Program-made: the position numbers and the translations under genes
Notes under the pieces: model-generated
The model's input: only the letters and a program-made list of their open reading frames with translations
What the model was told of the DNA's origin: nothing
Databases searched by the model: none
Shown: positions 35,759 to 47,108 of the stretch, in pieces
How the letters are laid out: every line of letters starts with the position of its first letter
Position numbering within the stretch: position 1 is the first letter of the stretch
Assembly: GCF_900104525.1 (NCBI RefSeq)
Contig: NZ_LT629711.1
Location: 1-64,000, forward strand
DNA length: 64,000 nucleotides
From: Pedococcus dokdonensis
GTDB lineage: Bacteria; Actinomycetota; Actinomycetes; Actinomycetales; Dermatophilaceae
Direction of reading: 5' to 3'

Positions 35759-36265
35759 GTGACTGACATCAACACTGAGACCGCTGTCGAGGGCGACGAG
35801 GTCGAGCTGACCGAGTACACCTCCGAGTCGGAGGGCCCCGTCGCGGGTGCCGAGCCGGTTCGCCGCCCCACCGCCTCCGCGCCCGGCGCGGCCACCGGTC
35901 GCCGCAAGCAGGCCATCGCCCGCGTGCGCATCGTGCCCGGCACCGGCGAGTGGAAGATCAACGGCCGGACCCTGGAGCAGTACTTCCCGAACAAGGTCCA
36001 CCAGCAGATCGTCAACGAGCCCCTCACGGTGCTCGAGCTCGATGGCGCCTACGACGTGCTCGTCCGCGTGCACGGGGGCGGCCCCTCCGGCCAGGCCGGC
36101 GCGGTCCGCCTCGGCGTGGCCCGCTCGCTCAACGGCGTCGACGAGGAGCTGAACCGTCCGGCGCTCAAGAAGGCCGGCTTCCTCACCCGTGACGCGCGCG
36201 TCCCGGAGCGCAAGAAGGCTGGTCTCAAGAAGGCCCGCAAGGCTCCGCAGTACAGCAAGCGCTGA
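35759..36265 (+). CDS. rpsI: 30S ribosomal protein S9 with an acidic N-terminal extension
   Basis: 168 aa; the first 45 or so residues ([20 protein letters not shown]...) are an acidic extension common in actinobacteria, before [19 protein letters not shown]. The conserved C-terminal [17 protein letters not shown] reaches P-site tRNA. GTG 35759. A strong terminator follows. Confidence 0.97.
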   Translation: MTDINTETAVEGDEVELTEYTSESEGPVAGAEPVRRPTASAPGAATGRRKQAIARVRIVPGTGEWKINGRTLEQYFPNKVHQQIVNEPLTVLELDGAYDVLVRVHGGGPSGQAGAVRLGVARSLNGVDEELNRPALKKAGFLTRDARVPERKKAGLKKARKAPQYSKR

Positions 36266-36285
36266 TCTGCCCCTGCAGTTCCCGT

Positions 36286-36320
36286 CCGGAGGCGGCGCCC
36301 CACGTGGGTGCCGCCTCCGG
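36286..36320 (+). terminator. Hairpin terminator after rpsI
   Basis: CCGGAGGCGGC (36286-36296) / GCCGCCTCCGG (36310-36320), perfect 11-bp stem followed by CGTGTTTGG. It separates rpsI from glmM. Confidence 0.85.
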
Positions 36321-36410
36321 CGTGTTTGGCGGTAGGTTTCCGCCAGATGCCCGCGTCCGGCCCGGCCCACGAGGCGGCCGATCGCGCGCCCGATCGAAAG
36401 GCTCTCCTCC

Positions 36411-37766
36411 ATGCCCACGACGGCACGACTCTTCGGTACCGACGGGGTTCGCGGGCTCGCGAACGTCGACATCACGGCCGAGCTGGCGCTGCGCCTCAGC
36501 GTGGCCGCCGCCCACGTCCTCGGCGACGCGGCGCGGCAGGCGGGGCGCCGCCCCAAGGCGGTGGTCGGGCGGGACCCCCGGGCCTCGGGTGAGTTCCTGT
36601 CCGCGGCCGTGATCGCCGGGCTCGCGTCGGCCGGGGTGGACGTCTACCACGCCAACGTGCTGCCGACGCCGGCCATCGCGTTCCTCACCGCCGACACGCA
36701 CGCCGACTTCGGGGTCATGCTGTCCGCCTCGCACAACGCCATGCCCGACAACGGGATCAAGTTCTTCGCCGCGGGCGGCCACAAGCTCGACGACCGGATC
36801 GAGGACGAGATCGCCGAGCGGCTCGACCAGGACTGGGAGCGACCGACCGGCGCCGACGTGGGCCGCGTGGTCACCATGCCCGACGGCCACACCCGCTACA
36901 TCTCCCACCTGCTGACCGTCCTGCCCAACCGGCTCGACGGCATCAAGGTGGTCATCGACGGCGCCCACGGCGCGGCCAGCTCGGTGTCGCCGGAGGTGTT
37001 CCGGCTGGCCGGTGCCGAGGTCATCGAGATCGGCACCGAGCCCGACGGCCTCAACATCAACGACGGTTACGGGTCGACCCACCTCGACCACCTCAAGGCG
37101 GCCGTGCTGGCCAAGGGCGCCGACCTCGGCATCGCCCACGACGGCGACGCCGACCGGTGCCTGGCCGTCGACGCCAGCGGCACCGAGGTCGACGGCGACC
37201 AGATCATGGCGATCCTCGCCGTCTCGCTGAAGTCCCGGGGCGCGCTGGCCCAGGACACCCTCGTCGCCACGGTGATGAGCAACCTCGGCCTGCTGCAGGC
37301 GATGGAGCGCGAGGGCATCGTGGTGCGGCAGACCGCCGTCGGCGATCGCTACGTGCTCGAGGACATGCGCGCGTCGTCCTTCTCGCTCGGGGGCGAGCAG
37401 AGCGGCCACGTCATCTTCCTCGACCACGGCACGACCGGCGACGGCGTGCTGACCGGCCTGATGCTGGCCGCCCGGGTCGCCGAGACCGGCCGACCGCTCG
37501 CCGAGCTGGCCACTGTCATGCGCCGGCTCCCGCAGGTGCTCGTCAACGTCAAGGGCGTCGACAAGTCGCGCGTCGAGTCCGACGAGGAGCTGCAGGCGGC
37601 GGTGCGGGCCGAGGAGCTGGCCCTGGCCGGCGCCGGTCGGGTGCTGCTGCGCAAGTCGGGCACCGAGCCGGTGGTCCGCGTGATGGTCGAGGCCGGCGAG
37701 CAGGAGCAGGCCCAGGCGGTCGCCGACCGCCTCGTCGAGGTCGTCAGGGCGCGCCTCTCCCTCTGA
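36411..37766 (+). CDS. glmM: Phosphoglucosamine mutase
   Basis: 451 aa. Converts glucosamine-6-phosphate to glucosamine-1-phosphate for peptidoglycan precursor synthesis. Opens with [20 protein letters not shown]; the active phosphoserine is S107 in [15 protein letters not shown]; the metal loop is HDGDADRC; the sugar motif [10 protein letters not shown] and the phosphate-binding [14 protein letters not shown] close the fold. The typical place behind rplM-rpsI supports the call. Confidence 0.98.
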   Translation: MPTTARLFGTDGVRGLANVDITAELALRLSVAAAHVLGDAARQAGRRPKAVVGRDPRASGEFLSAAVIAGLASAGVDVYHANVLPTPAIAFLTADTHADFGVMLSASHNAMPDNGIKFFAAGGHKLDDRIEDEIAERLDQDWERPTGADVGRVVTMPDGHTRYISHLLTVLPNRLDGIKVVIDGAHGAASSVSPEVFRLAGAEVIEIGTEPDGLNINDGYGSTHLDHLKAAVLAKGADLGIAHDGDADRCLAVDASGTEVDGDQIMAILAVSLKSRGALAQDTLVATVMSNLGLLQAMEREGIVVRQTAVGDRYVLEDMRASSFSLGGEQSGHVIFLDHGTTGDGVLTGLMLAARVAETGRPLAELATVMRRLPQVLVNVKGVDKSRVESDEELQAAVRAEELALAGAGRVLLRKSGTEPVVRVMVEAGEQEQAQAVADRLVEVVRARLSL

Positions 37767-37777
37767 CCGCACCACCC

Positions 37778-37826
37778 GCCATACCTCGCCTCGATCAGGT
37801 CAGCCGACCGAGGCGGGGTATGGCGC
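37778..37826. terminator. Two-way hairpin terminator between glmM and the ABC permease gene
   Basis: CGCCATACCTCGCCTCG (37778-37794) pairs with CGAGGCGGGGTATGGCG (37810-37826), one wobble position. It lies between convergent genes and again carries the CATACC/GGTATG word. Confidence 0.8.
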
Positions 37827-37830
37827 GGGG

Positions 37831-38523
37831 TCAGGGTGTGACGCGGCGGAGCACCAGCCAGGCGGCGCCGGCCAGCGCCACCGCGAGGACCAGCGGGTAG
37901 CCGCTGGTCAGCGCCAGCGTGGTGGTTTCGGTGAAGAACCGGCCGACCGCGCCCCAGCCGTGCCGCCAGGTGATGAGCACCGCCGCGGCCGCGCCGAGCA
38001 GGAGGCTGGCGGTCGACAGGAGGAACATGCCGTTCTGGCCCCAGCGCTTGAAGACGGTCCCCATCAGCATCCCCAGCGCCGAGACGAACAGGAACGGCAC
38101 GGTGTAGGTGAGGAACAGCTCGGCCGGGTTGCCGTCCTGGAGGAACCACGGGCTGAAGAAGCGCATGTGGACGCCCCAGCCGCTGGTGGCGCCCTCGAGC
38201 GCGTGCAGGGCGGTGAGGACGACCCCGGCGAGCACGGACTGGCCCAGGACGTAGAGGCAGGTGCCCTGGAAGAAGCTGCGGCGGGTCGCTCCCAGCCCGA
38301 GCGCCAGGGGGAAGACCTGGGTCCACAACGACAGGTTCGCGAAGATCGCGACGCCGTAGAGGGAGGCGATGCCACCGGTCTGCCGGTCGGCCACCGGCAC
38401 GTCGGTGAGGGCGAAGATCGCGAGGTTCACGACGAACGAGATCGCCACGATCAGCCAGGGCCAGAACAGCGCCATCGGTCCCGGGAGGAGGTGGATGCGC
38501 AGGGTCTTCAGGGCGGCGGTCAT
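37831..38523 (-). CDS. ABC-2 type transporter permease
   Basis: 230 aa with about six hydrophobic segments (ALFWPWLIVAISFVVNLAIF, then FANLSLWTQVFPLALGLG and so on). It overlaps the ATPase gene by four bases (ATGA), so the two make one transporter under the GntR regulator of the same operon. The substrate is unknown; YtrA-type operons respond to cell-envelope stress in Bacillus. Confidence 0.82.
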   Translation of the reverse strand: MTAALKTLRIHLLPGPMALFWPWLIVAISFVVNLAIFALTDVPVADRQTGGIASLYGVAIFANLSLWTQVFPLALGLGATRRSFFQGTCLYVLGQSVLAGVVLTALHALEGATSGWGVHMRFFSPWFLQDGNPAELFLTYTVPFLFVSALGMLMGTVFKRWGQNGMFLLSTASLLLGAAAAVLITWRHGWGAVGRFFTETTTLALTSGYPLVLAVALAGAAWLVLRRVTP

Positions 38524-39422
38524 GAGAGGTGGACCTCCTCGGGGTGGCTGATGGCTTCGGGACGCAGGGCGGGGCCGGTGGTGGCGCGCACGACCAGCTG
38601 CTGGAGTGAGACGGGCTCGAGGCGCAGCCCCTGCCGCTCGGCGGCTCCGGCGGGCGCCCCACGGACGGTGACCCGGGTGAAGCCACCGAGGTTCTCCCGG
38701 TGCACCACCTCGTGGGCGGCCGCGAAGTCGTCCACCGCGGCTCGCGGCCCGCTCACGACGACGAGGCTGCCGCGCAGGACGTCGGTGTCCTCGTCGAGGA
38801 TCACCCGCCCCTGGTCGAGCACCACGACGTGGTCGAGCAGGTTGCTCACCTCGTCGATGAGGTGCGTCGACAGCACGACGGTGCGAGGGTGCTCCGAGTA
38901 GTCGGCCAGCAAGCGGTCGTAGAACAGCTGCCGGGCCACCGCGTCGAGCCCGAGATAGGGCTCGTCGAAGATCGTCAGTGGCGCGCGGGAGGCCAGGCCC
39001 ACGACCACCCCGACGGCGGACAGCTGGCCGCGGGACAGCTTCTTGACCCGTTGCCCGGTCCGCAGCCGGAACTGCTCGACGAGGTCGGTGGCGAGCTCGT
39101 CGTCCCACTCCGCGAAGGAGATCCGGGCCGCCGTGAGCACGTGTCGGACGGTGAAGTTGTCGGGGTAGTGCTGCCCCTCACGGATGAAGCAGATCCGGTC
39201 GAGGACGCGCGCGTTCTCCCACGGGTCCTCACCGAATGCGCGGACCTCGCCGGAGGTCGCGAACGCCTGGGCCGTGAGGATCTGCATCAGGGTCGTCTTG
39301 CCGGCGCCGTTGCGCCCGAGCAGGCCGTGGATGGCGTTCTCCTCCAAGCGGATCGAGACGTCGGTCAGGGCGTTGACGTCTCCGAACCGCTTGGTGACGT
39401 CGGTGAGCTCGATGATGCTCAT
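38520..39422 (-). CDS. ABC transporter ATP-binding protein
   Basis: 300 aa from ATG 39422 (MSIIELTDVTKRFGDVNALT). Walker A GRNGAGKTTL, signature region LSRGQLSAVG (an LSRGQ variant of LSGGQ), Walker B LTIFDEPYLGLDAV, H-loop LSTHLID. It drives the adjacent permease. It overlaps the GntR stop by four bases. Confidence 0.92.
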   Translation of the reverse strand: MSIIELTDVTKRFGDVNALTDVSIRLEENAIHGLLGRNGAGKTTLMQILTAQAFATSGEVRAFGEDPWENARVLDRICFIREGQHYPDNFTVRHVLTAARISFAEWDDELATDLVEQFRLRTGQRVKKLSRGQLSAVGVVVGLASRAPLTIFDEPYLGLDAVARQLFYDRLLADYSEHPRTVVLSTHLIDEVSNLLDHVVVLDQGRVILDEDTDVLRGSLVVVSGPRAAVDDFAAAHEVVHRENLGGFTRVTVRGAPAGAAERQGLRLEPVSLQQLVVRATTGPALRPEAISHPEEVHLS

Positions 39423-39781
39423 TGGTCGTCCTCCCACACGTCGATCAGCTTCCTCACGTAGTCGGGCTCGATGCCGAGCTTGTGCGCCTCGGCCATGAGC
39501 GGCGCGACGAACTGCCGCGCGAAGTCCTGCCGGCGTCGTTCGAGCAGCCGCGCCCGCGCCCCGGTCGCCACGAACATGCCGATTCCCCGTTTCTTGTAGA
39601 TGACCCCGTCGGCCGCGAGCTGGGCGACGCCCTTGGCCGCGGTCGCCGGGTTGATCCGGTGGAAGGCGGCGAGCTCGTTGGTCGAGGGGACCTGGCTCTC
39701 CTCCTCGATCGAGCCGTCGATGATCGAGCCCTCGATCTGTTCGGCGATCTGGAGGAAGATCGGCCGGCCGTCGTCCATCAC
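39419..39781 (-). CDS. GntR-family regulator, YtrA subfamily
   Basis: 120 aa: N-terminal GntR winged helix (PIFLQIAEQIEGSIIDGSIE, QVPSTNELAAFHRINPATAA) and a short C-terminal helical tail rather than a large effector domain, which defines the YtrA branch. First gene of a regulator-ATPase-permease operon with 4-base overlaps throughout. AAAGGGAG precedes the ATG. Confidence 0.92.
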   Translation of the reverse strand: MMDDGRPIFLQIAEQIEGSIIDGSIEEESQVPSTNELAAFHRINPATAAKGVAQLAADGVIYKKRGIGMFVATGARARLLERRRQDFARQFVAPLMAEAHKLGIEPDYVRKLIDVWEDDQ

Positions 39782-39794
39782 TGGACTCCCTTTT

Positions 39795-39836
39795 GGTTAG
39801 CCGGTTCATTACTCATGTAACTAACCATGCAACCGG
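39795..39836 (-). promoter_or_regulatory. Operator of the GntR-ABC operon
   Basis: Two nested inverted repeats: GGTTAG (39795-39800) / CTAACC (39821-39826) and CCGGTT (39801-39806) / AACCGG (39831-39836). They lie 14-55 nt upstream of the GntR start in a low-GC stretch, the place expected for autoregulation. Confidence 0.6.
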
Positions 39837-39937
39837 ACCTCTCCGCATGTCAAGTGGTGCACCGCGGACCTGCCCGGCGGCACACCTTGCCGGTCGCGGT
39901 GCGCATCACCAAGAGGCCTGCGGCGCACCAGGATTGG

Positions 39938-41137
39938 TCAGCGGGCGTCGCCGAGGAGGCGCACGATGTGGCGGGCGATCTCGAAGGCGCTGGTGGCCGC
40001 GGGGGAGGGCGCGTTGAGGACGTGGACGACCGACCCGGCGCGTTCGATGAGGAAGTCGTCGACCAGCGAGCCGTCCGCCCGCACGGCCTGGGCGCGCACC
40101 CCGGCCGGCGCCGCTACGAGGTCGTCGTCGCGCAGCTCGGGCACCAGCCGGCGCAGGCTGTCGCCGAACCTGTGCCGGGAGAGCGACCGCGCGACCTCGC
40201 CGGCCCCGGCCCGGTGGTGACGTGCCACGAGGCGCCAGAAGCCCGGGTGGGTGAGGGTGTCGCGCAGGTCGGCCCAGCGCGCGGTGCGCCAGTCGTAGCC
40301 TTCCCGCGCGAGGGCGAGCACGGCGTTGGGGCCGGCGTGGACGTGGCCGTCGGTGTCGCGGGTGAGGTGCACGCCGAGGAACGGGAAGGCCGGGTCGGGC
40401 ACGGGGTAGACGAGTCCACGCACGAGGTGACGCACCTCGGGTCGCAGCTCGTGGTACTCGCCCCGGAACGGCACTATTCGCGCGGCCGGTCGGTGCCCCA
40501 GTCGGCGGGCCACGAGGTCGGCCTGCAGCCCCGCGCAGGCGACGACCTGGTCGACCCGCACGTCGCCGCCGGTGGTGTGCACGACCACCGCGCGACCGGA
40601 GGAAGTCGACCCGAGGACCTCGGTGCCGAGCAGCAACCGGGCGCCGGCGGCCTCGAGTCGGCGGACCAGGGCCGCGCAGACCGCGGGATAGTCGACGATC
40701 CCGGTCTCGGCGACGTGCAGCGCGGCCAGAGCGTCGACGTGCGGCTCGTACTCGCGGGCCGCCTCGGGAGACAGCCGGGTGACGTGCAGCCCGTGGGCGA
40801 GCCCACGGTGCTGGAGGCGGGCGAGACCGGGCAGCTCGTCGACGCGGGTGGCGACGACGAGCTTGCCGCAGACCTCGTGCGGGACGCCCTCCTCCCGGGC
40901 GAAGGCCACCATCGAGGCGGCACCCGCCCGACAGAGCGTCGCCTTGAGCGAGCCGGGCGGGTAGTAGAGCCCTGAATGGATGACTCCGCTGTTGCGGCCG
41001 GTCTGGTGGGCCGCCCAGGACGTCTCCTTCTCGAGCACGGTGACCTCAGCGCCCGGGCGCTCCTGCACCAGCCGCTCGGCGACGGCCAGTCCGATGATCC
41101 CGCCGCCGACGACGAGGACCCGCACCGGTGTCGGCAT
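39938..41137 (-). CDS. lhgO: L-2-hydroxyglutarate oxidase
   Basis: 399 aa FAD-dependent DAO-fold enzyme: VLVVGGGIIGLAVAERL Rossmann motif, then QTGRNSGVIHSGLYYPPGS, the LhgO signature, FRGEYHELRP and HLTRDTDGHVHAGPNAVLAL. It oxidises L-2-hydroxyglutarate to 2-oxoglutarate, usually passing electrons to the membrane. ATG 41137 is chosen over GTG 41143 because TAGGCT plus 6 nt lies exactly before it. It is divergent from the Ohr gene. Confidence 0.92.
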   Translation of the reverse strand: MPTPVRVLVVGGGIIGLAVAERLVQERPGAEVTVLEKETSWAAHQTGRNSGVIHSGLYYPPGSLKATLCRAGAASMVAFAREEGVPHEVCGKLVVATRVDELPGLARLQHRGLAHGLHVTRLSPEAAREYEPHVDALAALHVAETGIVDYPAVCAALVRRLEAAGARLLLGTEVLGSTSSGRAVVVHTTGGDVRVDQVVACAGLQADLVARRLGHRPAARIVPFRGEYHELRPEVRHLVRGLVYPVPDPAFPFLGVHLTRDTDGHVHAGPNAVLALAREGYDWRTARWADLRDTLTHPGFWRLVARHHRAGAGEVARSLSRHRFGDSLRRLVPELRDDDLVAAPAGVRAQAVRADGSLVDDFLIERAGSVVHVLNAPSPAATSAFEIARHIVRLLGDAR

Positions 41138-41143
41138 CGTCAC

Positions 41144-41149
41144 AGCCTA
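41144..41149 (-). promoter_or_regulatory. lhgO: -10 box of lhgO (leaderless)
   Basis: TAGGCT on the minus strand, followed by GTGACG and the ATG at 41137. The same spacing is seen for many genes in this window. Confidence 0.55.
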
Positions 41150-41183
41150 GGCCGGTGCGGAATCCGGGGGTCGTCCCGCGGGG

Positions 41184-41212
41184 TTGTCACCCGTGGCGTC
41201 CGGACCGAGGAT
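41184..41212 (+). promoter_or_regulatory. Promoter candidate for the Ohr/OsmC gene
   Basis: TTGTCA (41184-41189), a 17-nt spacer and GAGGAT (41207-41212), about 35 nt before the ATG at 41246. Confidence 0.5.
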
Positions 41213-41245
41213 GTCAGCACCCGCCACCACCGAATGCGAGCCGAG

Positions 41246-41668
41246 ATGCCCCACGAGTCCCTCACCGAACCGCTCTACTCCATCGCCGCGACGGCCCAGG
41301 GCGGTCGCGCCGGGCACGTCACCAGCGAGGACGGCGTCGTCCACCTCAAGCTCGGGAAGCCGGGGAGCAAGGCCAACCCCAAGGCCAATCCCGAGACGTT
41401 GTTCGCCGCCGGGTATGCCGCCTGCTTCGGCAACGCGCTCAACTCGGTCGCCACCGCGATGGGCCTCGACACCTCGGACTCGACGGTGACCGCCACGGTC
41501 ACCCTCGGCAAGACCGACACCGGTGTCGGGCTGGCGGTCGCGCTGGTCGCCGACGTGCCCGGTCTCGACCGCGGCACCGCCCAGCAGCTCGTCGACGCCG
41601 CCCACGAGCGCTGCCCCTACTCCAAGGCGACCCGCGGCAACATCGACGTCACCGTCGCCCTGGCCTGA
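41246..41668 (+). CDS. Ohr/OsmC-family peroxiredoxin
   Basis: 140 aa from ATG 41246 (an ATG 12 nt upstream is possible). Two catalytic cysteines are visible: YAACFGNAL near residue 55 and ERCPYSKATRGNIDV near the end, the Ohr pattern for detoxifying organic hydroperoxides. Also typical: EPLYSIAATAQGGRAGHVTS and NPETLFAAGYAACF. No OhrR gene is adjacent. Confidence 0.92.
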   Translation: MPHESLTEPLYSIAATAQGGRAGHVTSEDGVVHLKLGKPGSKANPKANPETLFAAGYAACFGNALNSVATAMGLDTSDSTVTATVTLGKTDTGVGLAVALVADVPGLDRGTAQQLVDAAHERCPYSKATRGNIDVTVALA

Positions 41669-41761
41669 CCGCCTGTGAGCGGTGCGCTGTGCCGCGTGGT
41701 CACCACACGGCGCACCCGGCGCCGTGCGCCGGGAGCCAGCCGAGCTCGAGGCGCCTCGCGC

Positions 41762-42291
41762 TCAGACGAGCTGGTCGAGCAGGCCCGTGTCGACGTCGTA
41801 CATGAAGCCTCCCACCGCGACCTGGTCGCCGATGAGCGGGTGCGAGCGGACCGCGCGCACGTCAGCCATCAGCGCCTCGCGCTGGTCGTCGATGACGTGG
41901 AAGGACTGCCAGGACGCGTCCCGACCGGCCGACTCGCCGACCCGCTCGCGCAGCTCGGCCTCGCTGTTGCTGGCCATCGCGCACCGGGTGTGGGGGACGA
42001 TGAGGATCCGCTCCACGCCGAGCAGGTGGACACCGAGGACGAGCGCCTCCAGTGCGCTGGCGTTCACCCGACCACCGGGGTTGCGGAAGATCTTTGCGTC
42101 CCCGGGCTTGAGGCCGAGCAGGCTCAGCGGGTCGATGCGGGAGTCCATGCAGGTGACGATGGCCACGCCCGCGTGGGCGATGCCGTCGAAGCCGCCTGTG
42201 GCGAAGTCGGTCTCGGCGTAGCGCCGGTTCGCAGCCAGCAGGTCGTCGAAACCACCACTGGTGGAAGTCGTTGCGGCAGAAGCGTTCTCAC

Positions 42292-42295
<4 letters not shown>
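41762..42295 (-). CDS. Beta-carbonic anhydrase
   Basis: 177 aa. Zinc ligands Cys ([10 protein letters not shown]), His and Cys (VPHTRCAM) and the Asp-Arg dyad are all present. Interconverts CO2 and bicarbonate. It is the last gene of a minus-strand cluster and its ATG overlaps the fumarase stop (ATGA), so the two are cotranslated. Similar in size to the short mycobacterial beta-type enzyme. Confidence 0.93.
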
Positions 42296-44016
<1,721 letters not shown>

Positions 44017-44107
44017 CGGTCGTCGTGCTCCTGTCGTCGGTCTCGCAGTGCCGCGGTGCTCGCAGTCGGACCTGCCGGGTCCTCGGCCTGCTCGGGTGCT
44101 GGTGGGG

Positions 44108-45025
44108 CTACAGCTCGTCCAGCGCAGGGGCGTAGGCCCCGGCCTTGCCGACCGTGATGCCGCTGGTCGCGATGCCGCGGGCCACGGCCGGTCGGACGTC
44201 TTCCAGTGTCGCGCTGCGCAGTCGCTCGCGCGCACCCGGGTCCCCGAGCAGGCGCGAGGCGAGCAACCCGGACAGCAGCCCCGCCATGAAGGAGTCGCCG
44301 GCACCCACCGTGTCGACGACGGTCCGGGCGGCGGTCGGGGCGCGACCCTCGCCCGGCTCGCTGGCGACGCGGTAGGCCACGCCGTCGGGGCCGAGGGTGA
44401 CGACCACGACGCTGGGACCCTCGCCCAGCCACCGCGTCATGACCGCCTCGGTGCTCTCCTCGGGGTAGAGGTAGGCCAGGTCGTCACCGGACGCCTTGAC
44501 CACGTCGCTGAGGCGGACGAGCTCCTCGACGCGGGTCCGCACCGGCTCCAGCTCGCCCATGATGCCCGGGCGGATGTTGGGGTCGTAGGACACCGTGCCG
44601 TGCTCGCGGACCGCGACGAGGGCCTTGGTCACGCTCTCGGCGCCGGGCTCCAGGATCGTGCCGAGCGAGCCGGTGTGCACGTGGCCGGTGCCCGCGGGGA
44701 CGGGGATCGTGGGCAGGTCCCAGTGCAGGTCGAAGGTGTAGGTGGCGGTGGAGTGCTCGTCGAGCGTAGCCAGGGCGGTCGAGGTGGGCAGGTCGCCGAA
44801 GCTCTCGGGCAAGACCGTCACGCCGTGCGAGCGCAGGTGCGTGGCGATCCGCTCACCGCGCTCGTCCCGGCCGAGCCGGCACGCGAAGTCGACGTCCTCC
44901 CCGAGCCGGGCGAGCCCGATCGCGACGTTGGCCGGGCTGCCCCCGACGTGTTCGGCGCTGCTGCCCGTGCTGTCGAGGACGATGTCGACCAGCGCCTCTC
45001 CGATGACGAGGTTCCTGACGTTCAC
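44108..45025 (-). CDS. PfkB-family carbohydrate kinase (fructokinase-like)
   Basis: 305 aa. Signature 1 [19 protein letters not shown] (about 28-46) and signature 2 [16 protein letters not shown] with the catalytic Asp; also [10 protein letters not shown]. The closest named relatives by motif are fructokinases, but adenosine or ribokinase-like specificity cannot be excluded. GTG 45025 with AGAAAGG upstream. Lies between glpX and fumarase genes on the same strand. Confidence 0.85.
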   Translation of the reverse strand: MNVRNLVIGEALVDIVLDSTGSSAEHVGGSPANVAIGLARLGEDVDFACRLGRDERGERIATHLRSHGVTVLPESFGDLPTSTALATLDEHSTATYTFDLHWDLPTIPVPAGTGHVHTGSLGTILEPGAESVTKALVAVREHGTVSYDPNIRPGIMGELEPVRTRVEELVRLSDVVKASGDDLAYLYPEESTEAVMTRWLGEGPSVVVVTLGPDGVAYRVASEPGEGRAPTAARTVVDTVGAGDSFMAGLLSGLLASRLLGDPGARERLRSATLEDVRPAVARGIATSGITVGKAGAYAPALDEL

Positions 45026-45089
45026 GGAGCTGCCTTTCTGCGGGAGGTGACGGGACGAGCTTGACGTGGTGTCGGCGCCGGTGCCGCGC

Positions 45090-46121
45090 TCAGCCGGCGT
45101 GGTCGAAGTCGACCGAGGAGTAGGCGCGCAGCTTGGCGAGCCGGTGGTGGCTCTCGATCAGCCGGATGGTCCCCGACTTCGAGCGCATCACCAGGGAGTG
45201 GGTGGTAGCCCCTCCCGCGCGGTAGCGGACCCCCTTCAGCAGCTCACCGTCGGTGATCCCGGTGGCCACGAAGAAGCAGTTCTCGCCGGTCACCAGGTCG
45301 TCCGTCGACAGGACCCGGTCGAGGTCGTGCCCCGCGTCGACGGCGCGCTGGCGCTCGTCGTCGTCCTGGGGCCACAGCCGACCCTGGATCACGCCGCCGA
45401 GGCACTTGATCGCGCAGGCGGTGATGATCCCCTCAGGGGTGCCGCCGATGCCCAGGAGGAGGTCGATGCCCGTGTCGTCGCGGGCCGCCATGATCGCGCC
45501 TGCGACGTCGCCGTCGGAGATGAAGCGCAACCGCGCCCCGGCGTCACGCACCTCCTGGGCGAGCTCGTGGTGGCGCGGCCGGTCGAGCATGACGACCGTG
45601 ACGTCCGCGACCGACTCCTTCTTGGCCTTGGCGATCCGCTTGACGTTCTCCGCGACAGGGAGGCGGATGTCGACGACGTCGGCCGCCTCGGCACCGGTCA
45701 CGAGCTTGTCCATGTAGAACACCGCGGAGGGGTCGTACATGCTGCCCCGGTCGGAGACCGCCAGCACCGAGACGGCATTGGACTGTCCCTTGGCGGTCAG
45801 CGTGGTGCCGTCGATCGGGTCGACCGCCACGTCGCACTCGGGACCGTTGCCGTCGCCGACCTCCTCGCCGTTGTAGAGCATCGGGGCGTCGTCCTTCTCG
45901 CCCTCGCCGATGACCACGACGCCCTTCATCGAGACGGTGCTGATCAGCGCCCGCATCGCCTCGACCGCGGCCCCGTCGGCGCCGTTCTTGTCGCCGCGCC
46001 CGACCCACCGGCCACCGGCCATCGCAGCTGCCTCGGTGACCCGCACCAGCTCCAGCGCGAGGTTGCGGTCGGGTGCCTCCCCACCGACACGCAGGGACGA
46101 GGGCAGGTGCTGCTCGGACAT
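45090..46121 (-). CDS. glpX: Class II fructose-1,6-bisphosphatase
   Basis: 343 aa from ATG 46121 with AAGGA. Key motifs: [28 protein letters not shown] (metal site), [13 protein letters not shown] and [18 protein letters not shown]. It is the main gluconeogenic fructose bisphosphatase in actinobacteria, Mg/Mn dependent and lithium sensitive. It heads the glpX-kinase-fumarase-carbonic anhydrase gene run. Confidence 0.97.
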   Translation of the reverse strand: MSEQHLPSSLRVGGEAPDRNLALELVRVTEAAAMAGGRWVGRGDKNGADGAAVEAMRALISTVSMKGVVVIGEGEKDDAPMLYNGEEVGDGNGPECDVAVDPIDGTTLTAKGQSNAVSVLAVSDRGSMYDPSAVFYMDKLVTGAEAADVVDIRLPVAENVKRIAKAKKESVADVTVVMLDRPRHHELAQEVRDAGARLRFISDGDVAGAIMAARDDTGIDLLLGIGGTPEGIITACAIKCLGGVIQGRLWPQDDDERQRAVDAGHDLDRVLSTDDLVTGENCFFVATGITDGELLKGVRYRAGGATTHSLVMRSKSGTIRLIESHHRLAKLRAYSSVDFDHAG

Positions 46122-46216
46122 GCATCGATCCTTCACGCGACGGCGGGTGAGCGCCCGCAGCCTATCGGTGGTGGGGGCAGTTGGCGCCGGGGTGGGCCTG
46201 TCGTGGACGATGGGGA

Positions 46217-46774
46217 GTGAGCACGCCCGCCCCCCGCAGTTCGTACGCCAACGGCTCCGTGGCCAACATGGTCCGGTCGCTGCTCGTCATCGGCGTCATC
46301 GTGGCGGCGCTCATCGCCATCGTGCCCCGGGTCAACAGCGTGTCGCAGCCGCCGGTGGACGTGGCCGGGGCGTCGGTCGAGGTGGCTCGCACGTCCGGCT
46401 GGCCGATCGACCGGCCCGAAGCGCTGCCCGACGGGTGGAAGGCGACCAGCGTCCGCTACGTCCGCTCCACCGGCGGCCTGATGACCTGGCACGCCGGCTA
46501 CCAGTCGCCGACCGGCAACTACGTCGCCGTCGAGCAGACCAAGGACGCCACCGACGAGTGGGTTGCCGCCCAGACCAACCGCGCCACCCAGACCGGTGAG
46601 GTGCAGGCGGCCGGCAAGACCTGGGGCACCTACGTCCGCAGCGGCAAGGTCCAGAACAGCCTGGTCCACCGCGCTCAGAGCGCCGCGGAGCTGACGACGA
46701 TCGTGACGGGCACCGGCACCTTCGACGAGCTGACCGCCTTCGCCGAGACGCTCCGCCCGGTCCCGGCCAGCTGA
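46217..46774 (+). CDS. DUF4245 membrane-anchored protein
   Basis: 185 aa from GTG 46217 ([20 protein letters not shown]). One membrane segment ([16 protein letters not shown], about 24-40) anchors an extracytoplasmic domain with [20 protein letters not shown] and [17 protein letters not shown], the DUF4245 pattern. In actinobacteria DUF4245 genes commonly neighbour glpX, xseAB and ispH as here; the function is unknown. Confidence 0.85.
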   Translation: MSTPAPRSSYANGSVANMVRSLLVIGVIVAALIAIVPRVNSVSQPPVDVAGASVEVARTSGWPIDRPEALPDGWKATSVRYVRSTGGLMTWHAGYQSPTGNYVAVEQTKDATDEWVAAQTNRATQTGEVQAAGKTWGTYVRSGKVQNSLVHRAQSAAELTTIVTGTGTFDELTAFAETLRPVPAS

Positions 46775-46800
46775 CCCGGCGCCGTCGACAGGGCGGCGGT

Positions 46801-47097
46801 TCAGCCCTGCTGGGCGTCGTCGTCCCGGGTGAGCGCGGCCTCGGCCCCGTCGAGCCAGGTGCTGCAGTGCGCCGCGAGCGCCTCGCCCCGCTGCCACAGC
46901 CGCATGCTCTCCTCGAGCCCGAGCTGGCCGCCCTCGAGCTGGGCGACCACGTCGATCAGCTCGTCGCGGGCCTGCTCGTAGGTCAGCTCGGCCACGTCGG
47001 CGTTGGCGCCCTCGACATCGCCCTCGACAGTGGGCTCGACATCGGGCTCGACGTCGGGCTCGACGTCTGCGGTCGGCTTGTCTGCTCCCTTGGCCAT
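46801..47097 (-). CDS. xseB: Exodeoxyribonuclease VII small subunit
   Basis: 98 aa. Core LTYEQARDELIDVVAQLEGG and LGLEESMRLWQRGEALAAHC from about residue 38; the preceding 37 residues are an acidic tail of DVEP/DVEG repeats not needed in other bacteria. It binds the large subunit. It starts 11 nt after xseA ends. Confidence 0.95.
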   Translation of the reverse strand: MAKGADKPTADVEPDVEPDVEPTVEGDVEGANADVAELTYEQARDELIDVVAQLEGGQLGLEESMRLWQRGEALAAHCSTWLDGAEAALTRDDDAQQG

Positions 47098-47108
47098 GGT
47101 GCAGGAGC

